From positions 1 through 9,962 of the forward strand of contig CANCKV010000070.1 in assembly GCA_947378615.1 (NCBI GenBank): a stretch of DNA of 9,962 nucleotides. The letters are read 5' to 3'. Under the pieces are notes generated by a model. It saw only the letters and a program-made list of their open reading frames with translations, had not been told where the DNA came from and searched no databases. Shown piece by piece: positions 1 through 5,443 of the stretch (its first letter is position 1; every line of letters starts with the position of its first letter). Both the position numbers and the translations under genes were made by a program. This DNA comes from Chitinophagaceae bacterium. Its GTDB lineage: Bacteria; Bacteroidota; Bacteroidia; Chitinophagales; Chitinophagaceae.

Positions 1-174
1 ATAAAACTAGTAGCATCAAAAGCAGTAAAAATGAAACAACACGAAGGATTGATAACTCTGACACTTCCAAAAGGAGAGGAGGCAATACTCTATACAGGAA
101 CAAAGCCTTCCACTTTCGAGGTTGCGCCTATTCAATTCAAGAAAGAGGCATGTAATAGTTGGGGAGTAAAGTAA
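1..174 (+). CDS. C-terminal end of an unidentified protein (5' end outside window)
   Basis: Frame 1 is open from the window edge for 57 codons and ends in TAA at 172-174. The visible tail reads as a real protein end, with alternating hydrophobic strands (GLITLTLPKGEEAILYTG) followed by a short polar tail ending NSWGVK. This pattern would fit the final beta-sandwich domain of a carbohydrate-active enzyme or another secreted beta-rich protein, but that is a guess from strand pattern only; no catalytic motif is in view. The gene runs towards the minus-strand SRAP gene, so the two are convergent, with about 245 nt of repeat-containing spacer between them. The coding call is reasonably safe; the function is unknown. 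Confidence 0.6.
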   Translation: MKLVASKAVKMKQHEGLITLTLPKGEEAILYTGTKPSTFEVAPIQFKKEACNSWGVK

Positions 175-214
175 GAAGTAGGTGATAAGTTGTAAGTATT
201 AAGTTGTAAAGAAA

Positions 215-280
215 CCCTAGGAACGACATCATTCAAAGTTCTATTAATGTTTTATATTTATAGGTCGTTCCTACGGAACT
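215..280. repeat. Palindromic intergenic repeat with TAGGAACGAC arms
   Basis: A perfect 10-bp inverted repeat, TAGGAACGAC at 218-227 and GTCGTTCCTA at 264-273, encloses a 36-nt AT-rich centre. The right arm also contains a short hairpin, GTTCC-TAC-GGAAC at 267-279. The same core, TAGGAACGA, recurs at 8914-8922 in another intergenic region of this window, so it is a dispersed element and not a gene-specific regulator. I recall similar GTAGGAACGAC-type intergenic repeats from other Bacteroidota genomes, but cannot confirm this here. It sits between two convergent genes and could also affect transcript ends; there is no clear T-run. Confidence 0.6.
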
Positions 281-419
281 AAATCCACTCTTTATTTATG
301 CTTTCCTTCCAATATTTCCTTCATTCGGGACTTTGCCTAATTATATAATCAATTGACTCAACCAATTTCAATTTAGTTTTGAAATTAAAAATGAATTGGG
401 TTATAAAACAAAATTATTC

Positions 420-1178
420 CTAACCATGATGAAAAGGCAATAAGTCGGGCAATTCATCGTAATGACACTTTTCTAATGGGTTCGTAGATGTTCTAAAGTC
501 TTTACTAATATTCCAAGCGTTTAGCACGGAACTTTCCATTTGAAATGAGGCAATTGCTTTTATTCTAGATTCAGATAAATCCTTATTTATCCATTCTTCT
601 GCTAAATCCATAGTTAGTAGTGTAGGCATTCTTTTTTTTGTATTATGAATTTGTGTCATTAAAGAATTTGCTTCTGTAGTAACAATAGAAAATGAATCAA
701 TTATTTCTCCTGTACTGAAATCAACTGTAGGTTGATAGATGCCTGCCATCATCATAAGTGGTAATTCCTTTTCTGTGCCTAATGTTATATAGTACGGATA
801 GGTAATTGCCTTTTTTGCTCCTTCAGGTTGATAATGTCGCCATTCATAAAAGCCTGAAGAAAGAATCAAGCATCTACGATTCAATGCCGCCTCTCGAAAC
901 ATCTTGCTTTCTAACAAGCGTTCTGAAGTCGCATTTAATGTGTTGAACTTTTTTCGACTCTCTTTGAGTGACTCAATACTCTTAATCCAATAAGGAACAA
1001 ATTCCCAATGACCCATTTCAAGCTGCCAATCGTCGTCTCCCTTTGCCTTTATGATTGGCCAATTTTTATACTCAAATCCATTCTGCATTTTTCTTTCCAA
1101 ATCAATCAATGCCTTCTCCTTTTCCCTGAGGATTATTTTCTTCGTTTTTTTTATAAATACACTATTGTAGTTGCACAT
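420..1178 (-). CDS. SRAP-family protein (YedK/HMCES-like), abasic-site DNA-protein crosslinker
   Basis: SRAP proteins bind abasic sites in single-stranded DNA and form a thiazolidine crosslink through the N-terminal cysteine, shielding the lesion during replication. An upstream in-frame ATG exists at 1199, but the start at 1178 is chosen because it yields Met-Cys-Asn-Tyr, placing the essential cysteine at position 2 where it becomes N-terminal after Met removal. Numbered from that start (252 aa), the other family hallmarks are present: the NATSE segment (Asn82, Glu86), GFYEW with the catalytic-type Glu112, and IH...RMP with His178. The spacing between His178 and RMP is longer (IHNTKKRMP) than in E. 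coli YedK, which I take as a lineage variant. The protein is slightly longer than YedK (about 220 aa), with an extended N-terminal part around residues 15-55. It is transcribed divergently from kinase 1, with no partner gene. Family assignment is confident; the crosslinking role is from family knowledge. Confidence 0.93.
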   Translation of the reverse strand: MCNYNSVFIKKTKKIILREKEKALIDLERKMQNGFEYKNWPIIKAKGDDDWQLEMGHWEFVPYWIKSIESLKESRKKFNTLNATSERLLESKMFREAALNRRCLILSSGFYEWRHYQPEGAKKAITYPYYITLGTEKELPLMMMAGIYQPTVDFSTGEIIDSFSIVTTEANSLMTQIHNTKKRMPTLLTMDLAEEWINKDLSESRIKAIASFQMESSVLNAWNISKDFRTSTNPLEKCHYDELPDLLPFHHG

Positions 1179-1497
1179 TGAAGTTGTTTTAATTCTCAAA
1201 TAAATGAATTAAAATGATATGATGGAAATTTTGAGAGGGAAATATTCGGTTTAAGGGATAACAAAGAGTCTGCAAGTTGATATTATTAATTTTTATAAAT
1301 GTTTCAGTCGTATCAATCGTCTTCGAAGCGAAGTGGGGGAGTTTTTAATTTAGCAATTACACAATTTTCTAATTATCATAAAATCAATCCATTAGATATT
1401 ATTTTTTATTAATAATAGGATAGTTTCAGATATAATTTATAAATTGCACATATATTATTTTATTTGTAACATAATTCATTAGTTTAACGCTCATTAA
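1179..1497. other. Divergent intergenic region between SRAP gene and kinase 1
   Basis: This 319-nt spacer must hold the promoters for both divergent genes, but no full TTG-N19-TAnnTTTG match is visible. Near matches are TTTATTTG at 1459-1466 (plus, one mismatch, but the nearest TTG is only 12 nt away) and, for the minus strand, CAAATAAA at 1197-1204 (one mismatch to the complement of the -7 element). A small GC-richer patch at 1319-1346 has a 5-bp hairpin, CTTCG-AAG-CGAAG (1321-1333), followed by a G-run and a T-run. It looks terminator-like on the plus strand but has no plus-strand gene upstream. No ORF or tRNA is evident. Confidence 0.4.
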
Positions 1498-4400
1498 ATG
1501 AGGAAGAAAACTGCTGTCACTAAGATAGATTCAAAAGCAAACATACAATACGTTTCAAAGCCTTTTGAGACGTATTTGTCATTAATCCTACCTAATAATA
1601 TTGGACAAAATTTACTTGAATTCAATAATCAAGAAACGAAAAGCATACTTAGCAACTATATAGACCTTGTTTTTAGTTCGGATTCCCCAATTGAAGAAAT
1701 ACTTGAACTTTACGAATTTAAGGTTCGGATTTCAGGGCATTGTTTTGATGGTGAATATGCTATTATCTATTGGAATGATATTACTGAAAAGGCCATATTA
1801 AATGAAAATACTACACCGTTATTTTCAGCAACAAAATATCATGAAATTTCTTTAAACAGATTCACTAACAATCTTCCTTTAGCAGTTTTTGAAATCAAAC
1901 TATTCCGTGATGGAAGTTTTGAATTTGGTTTTGTAAATGAAGAAATGAATACATTCTTTCCTGAATTTGAAAGAGAGGCTGTAAATGCAAATAATAGCCT
2001 ATTATTTTCAAGGGTTCATCCTGAGGACAAGGAGAAACTAATTGAATCTATCAGAAATGTATTTAAGAATAATATTTGGGACATTGAATATCGAATAATT
2101 GATAGAGGGATGACAAGATGGATAAAGGGATATGGAAGACCTGAAAAAGATATATCATCAAATCAAAATTTCATTACAGTTTGTACTTACCTTGATGATA
2201 TCACTGCGTCAAAAATAATATCTGAACAACTTAAGCTAGTCAACTTTACTTTTAGGAATGCCGCCACTCCCATGAGTTTTATCAAAAAAGATGGAACTTT
2301 CTATGACTTTAATGATGCAACTTGTAGTTTATTAGGCTTCACAAGAGAAGAGTATTTTAACCTTACAATTCTTGATATCAACCCATTTTTGAATTTGAAT
2401 TCATGGAACAATAGATGGAACGACATCAAAGAAGGTAAGAATGTAACCATTATTACCAAACACCGTAAAAAGGACGGAACATTGATTGATGTTGAAATTA
2501 AAGCAAACATTATTCAGTATGGCGACTTAGAAATTAATTGTGCCTTTTATACAGATATTACAGAAAAGAAAAAGATTGAGGAAAGATTAGGTTTGGTAAA
2601 TTTTGTTTTTGAAAAAACAAATATCGCCATCATCATTGCAAATAAAGATTCTACTTTTTATGACTTAAATGAAGCTGCTTTAATAATGCATGGCTATACA
2701 AGAGAAGAAATGCTAGACTTTAAAGTTGGGAATCTAGTAATAGGCTATGAAGAAAAAAATTGGGATGATGCATATTCTCAAGTTTGGAATTATCTTAAGG
2801 CAAATAAATCATTTGAAACTATTACACAACATAAGCGAAAGGATGGCAGTATTATAGACGTAGAAATTAGGGCAAACTATATAAAGTATGGAGACCTAGA
2901 ATTGAATTGTTCTTTTATAACTGATATTTCTGAAAAGAAAAAGCTTGAAGAACAATTAAAGCTTGTCGATTACTCTTTTAGAAATGCTGCAACAACCATA
3001 CAATTGATTAATAAGGATGGTTCATTTTATGATTTTAATGATGCGGCACATAATTTAATTGGTTATTCTAGAGAGGAATATCAAAAACTTTCTATTCCTG
3101 AGTTTGCTGTTGACTATAACAAGGATTATTGGCCTATACATTGGAATGAACTTAAAAAAGTTGGTACCCTTACTTTTGAGTCTGTTTTGAGAAAAAAAGA
3201 TAAATCATTGATTAATGTGGAGATAAGAGCGAATTATATTAATTACGGAAATCTCGAATTGAATTATGCTTTTGTAACCGACATTACAGATAAGAAAAGG
3301 ATAGAAGAAGCTTTGAAAAAAAGCAATGAACGGTATGAATTTGCCACTCTTGCCACTTCTGATGTAATTTGGGAAACTGATTTAGAAAATAATACCCTAT
3401 TCTTAAGTAACAATTTTACCTTGGTTTTTGGACATAAGGTGAATGGTATTCAACCCCTTGAAAATAATATTTGGCGACAGAATGTTCATTCTGATGATTT
3501 AATTCGTATTCAACAATCAGAAGCTGAAATTATAAAATCTGGACAAGATAGATGGCAAGGAGAATATAGACTGAAAAAATCGGACGGCACTTATGCCCAA
3601 ATATTTGACAGAAGTTTTGCCATCAAAAATGAGGAAGGAAAAGTTGTTCGGCTCATTGGTGCAATGGAGGATATCACACTTAAAAGACAAGAAGAGGAAA
3701 AGCTAAAACTGTTTGAAACGGTGATTCTCAATACAACAGAAGCAATCATTATTAGAGAAACCAAGAAAAGCAATAAGAGTATTCTTCCAATAGTGTATGT
3801 CAATGATGCATTCACCAAAATGACAGGCTATCACCTTAATGAGATAAAAGGAAAGTCACTCAACTTTTTGAGCGGTCCGTTGACACAAAAGGATGAACAG
3901 GCAAAACTGAAAGATGCTATCAACAACTTTCAGTCTGGCAGCATGGAAGTAATTAATTACAAGAAGAATGGTGAAACATTTTGGGCGAGTATTTCTACAT
4001 TTCCTGTAGCCAATAATAAAGGAGTATATACTCATTGGGTATCTATTCAAAGAGATATTACGGTAAAAAAAGAAGCAGAGAAAGAAAGAGAAAAATTATT
4101 GGGCGAATTGCTAATCAATAATAAGGAACTTAGACAGTTCAGCTATATCACTACGCATAATCTGAGAGCCCCCCTAACAAATTTAGTTTCAATTTGTAGG
4201 TTACTAAAAACTGAATCTATTCAAGATTCACTGACTCTGCAGTTGATTGATGCTTTCAAAACCTCAACAACTCATTTGAATGACACCTTAAATGATTTGA
4301 TTAATATTCTGATTATAAAAGAAAATCCCAATATTTCGGTCGGACAACAAAGTTTGAAGTTAGTTTTTGATAAGGTGATTCAATCCATTTCAAATACTGT

Positions 4401-4797
4401 TTTTACAAAGAAAGCTACCATTGATGCTGATTTTTCACATGCTGAAACAGTCTCATTTAATAAAGCCTATCTTGAAAGTATATTCTTGAATCTATTGACA
4501 AACTCTTTCAAATATGCTCATCCTGATAGAAATCCTTTTATAAAGATAGACACAAAAAAAACTAAGGAAGGTACTATCAAATTGATTTATTCTGACAATG
4601 GTATTGGGATGAATATGGAACAAGTCAAGGATAGAATATTTGGTTTGTATCAAAGATTTCACAGTAATACAGATAGTAAAGGAATTGGATTGTATCTGAT
4701 TCATTCTCAGATTACAGCTTTGGGGGGAACAATTGAGGTTGAAAGTGAGATGAATGTGGGTACAATATTCATAATAACTTTTAGAGTTAGACAATAG
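1498..4797 (+). CDS. Multi-PAS sensor histidine kinase (kinase 1)
   Basis: A 1099-aa soluble hybrid of sensor modules and a histidine kinase core; no signal peptide or membrane segment is visible, so it should be cytoplasmic. Order: degenerate PAS-like unit (1-95); PAS_3-like domain (about 120-240); three tandem PAS repeats starting FxFRNA or similar (249-367, 368-490, 491-609); PAS_3-like domain (610-735, beginning NERYEF); LOV-like PAS_9 (739-860); DHp helix with THNLRAPLTNL and phosphoacceptor His887; HATPase with N-box Asn1002, G1 box DNGIGM (Asp1033) and G2 box KGIGLYL (1061-1067). The H-box has Asn at H+1 and Ala at H+4 in place of the usual acidic and Thr/Asn residues. The start is fixed by an in-frame TAA immediately before the ATG. 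The gene stands alone and converges on a paralogous kinase-regulator operon; no receiver domain is fused to it. Ligands of the PAS domains cannot be read from the sequence. Confidence 0.95.
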   Translation: MRKKTAVTKIDSKANIQYVSKPFETYLSLILPNNIGQNLLEFNNQETKSILSNYIDLVFSSDSPIEEILELYEFKVRISGHCFDGEYAIIYWNDITEKAILNENTTPLFSATKYHEISLNRFTNNLPLAVFEIKLFRDGSFEFGFVNEEMNTFFPEFEREAVNANNSLLFSRVHPEDKEKLIESIRNVFKNNIWDIEYRIIDRGMTRWIKGYGRPEKDISSNQNFITVCTYLDDITASKIISEQLKLVNFTFRNAATPMSFIKKDGTFYDFNDATCSLLGFTREEYFNLTILDINPFLNLNSWNNRWNDIKEGKNVTIITKHRKKDGTLIDVEIKANIIQYGDLEINCAFYTDITEKKKIEERLGLVNFVFEKTNIAIIIANKDSTFYDLNEAALIMHGYTREEMLDFKVGNLVIGYEEKNWDDAYSQVWNYLKANKSFETITQHKRKDGSIIDVEIRANYIKYGDLELNCSFITDISEKKKLEEQLKLVDYSFRNAATTIQLINKDGSFYDFNDAAHNLIGYSREEYQKLSIPEFAVDYNKDYWPIHWNELKKVGTLTFESVLRKKDKSLINVEIRANYINYGNLELNYAFVTDITDKKRIEEALKKSNERYEFATLATSDVIWETDLENNTLFLSNNFTLVFGHKVNGIQPLENNIWRQNVHSDDLIRIQQSEAEIIKSGQDRWQGEYRLKKSDGTYAQIFDRSFAIKNEEGKVVRLIGAMEDITLKRQEEEKLKLFETVILNTTEAIIIRETKKSNKSILPIVYVNDAFTKMTGYHLNEIKGKSLNFLSGPLTQKDEQAKLKDAINNFQSGSMEVINYKKNGETFWASISTFPVANNKGVYTHWVSIQRDITVKKEAEKEREKLLGELLINNKELRQFSYITTHNLRAPLTNLVSICRLLKTESIQDSLTLQLIDAFKTSTTHLNDTLNDLINILIIKENPNISVGQQSLKLVFDKVIQSISNTVFTKKATIDADFSHAETVSFNKAYLESIFLNLLTNSFKYAHPDRNPFIKIDTKKTKEGTIKLIYSDNGIGMNMEQVKDRIFGLYQRFHSNTDSKGIGLYLIHSQITALGGTIEVESEMNVGTIFIITFRVRQ
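2242..3324 (+). repeat. Three tandem PAS-coding repeats inside kinase 1
   Basis: Residues 249-609 of kinase 1 consist of three consecutive copies of one PAS type, with periods of 119, 123 and about 119 residues (357, 369 and about 357 nt). Each copy carries the same landmarks: an (N/D)(F/Y)xF start, a KDxxFYD(F/L)N(D/E)A segment, a GYxREE-type loop, a (K)KDGxxIDVEI-like strand, a YGDLELN strand and a closing TDI(T/S)(E/D)KKK(I/L)EE linker. Copies 1 and 3 share the FRNAAT opening and look most alike; copy 2 opens FEKTN. The repeats are conserved at protein level and have drifted at DNA level, so this is an older duplication. Confidence 0.85.
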
Positions 4798-4804
4798 TTG
4801 AATG

Positions 4805-4967
4805 GTTACTACTCAGGAGGTATTACCACAACGAAAAATAATGAATAACAACTAACTCAAAGAATTCTTTTAAATAATTGGCAGTAAGTATCTGACCTAT
4901 TTTCGAATCCTTATGTTTCTTTGTTCATTCTCTATTGTCATTGTTGTAAACTCTCTTGAGTAGTAAC
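4805..4967. repeat. Long-range 15-bp inverted repeat between convergent genes
   Basis: GTTACTACTCAGGAG at 4805-4819 is the reverse complement of CTCTTGAGTAGTAAC at 4953-4967 with a single mismatch, leaving a 133-nt spacer. The left arm lies 8 nt past the kinase 1 stop. No matching direct duplication flanks the arms, so a transposon origin is not shown. It could be a relic of a small non-coding element (163 nt with terminal inverted repeats) or could fold in the 3' ends of both convergent transcripts. A smaller perfect dyad, AAAGAATTCTTT, lies inside at 4859-4870. Confidence 0.5.
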
Positions 4968-4977
4968 TTACAATGCG

Positions 4978-4998
4978 AAAAAAATGCAACTCATTTTT
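4978..4998 (-). terminator. Putative terminator of the kinase 2-response regulator operon
   Basis: On the minus strand the sequence downstream of the regulator stop reads AAAAATG-AGTTG-CATTTTTTT: a 7-bp AU-rich stem with a 5-nt loop running into a T-run. It lies about 30 nt past the regulator stop. The stem has little GC, so termination would be weak by standard criteria; the position and the T-run make it the best candidate. Confidence 0.4.
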
Positions 4999-5029
4999 AG
5001 ATGTAAAAAGGTTAATTCAAACAAACATT

Positions 5030-5443
5030 TTACACTTCCTTTACCAAAAAATTCTTTGCAATTTTTATTTGTTCAAAATCGAAAGGTTTTTCAAGTAAGC
5101 ATACAACTCTAGCGTCATTTGTTGCCTTTAATTTATCATCCGGATTAATACTTGATGTTAATATGAAGATATGAACCTTCTTCAGGTACTCAGGAAATTT
5201 AGATTCAAAATAATCTAAGAATTCCCACCCTCCCATAACAGGCATCTGAATATCTAACAATAAGATTTGTGGAAAATTTTCAATTGGTTCTTCCCCACTT
5301 TTGATTCTTTCAAAAAAACTGATTGCCTGTCTGCCACTCGTTACTTGAAGCATCTGTTCACAAAAACCAGATTCTTTTAAATAGATTTCATTTAACTGTT
5401 GTGTGAACCTGTCATCTTCGATGGATAAAATCGTTTTAATCAT
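5030..5443 (-). CDS. Single-domain CheY-like response regulator
   Basis: A 137-aa receiver domain without an output domain. The acidic pocket is Glu9-Asp10-Asp11, the phosphoacceptor is Asp64 in LLLDIQMP, the switch position is Thr96 (ILTSS) and the conserved lysine is Lys119 in EKPF, so all residues needed for phosphotransfer are present. The insertion between helix 2 and strand 3 (IKSGEEPIENFPQ) resembles Rcp1-type regulators that partner PAS or phytochrome-like kinases. The ATG at 5443 directly follows the TAA of kinase 2 (TAAATG, zero spacing), so the two are almost certainly one transcript and translationally coupled. Without an output domain it must act by protein-protein contact or pass phosphate on in a relay; the target is not in this window. 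Kinase 1 may also use it, but that is inference. Confidence 0.95.
   Translation of the reverse strand: MIKTILSIEDDRFTQQLNEIYLKESGFCEQMLQVTSGRQAISFFERIKSGEEPIENFPQILLLDIQMPVMGGWEFLDYFESKFPEYLKKVHIFILTSSINPDDKLKATNDARVVCLLEKPFDFEQIKIAKNFLVKEV

Noticed and set aside
360..402. Hairpin AATTTCAA/TTGAAATT (364-371/379-386) as terminator of the SRAP gene
   Set aside because: The stem is almost entirely AU and no T-run follows on either strand, so it cannot be called a terminator.
1321..1350. CTTCG-AAG-CGAAG hairpin with G-run and T-run as a terminator
   Set aside because: Only 5 bp and there is no plus-strand gene upstream to terminate; kept only as a note in the intergenic entry.
2301..2510. Minus-strand ORF of 69 codons inside kinase 1 (also 3591-3818, 3856-4050 and 4492-4794)
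   Set aside because: All lie antisense within the well-supported PAS and kinase domains and show composition expected of a reversed coding frame; no recognisable motifs.
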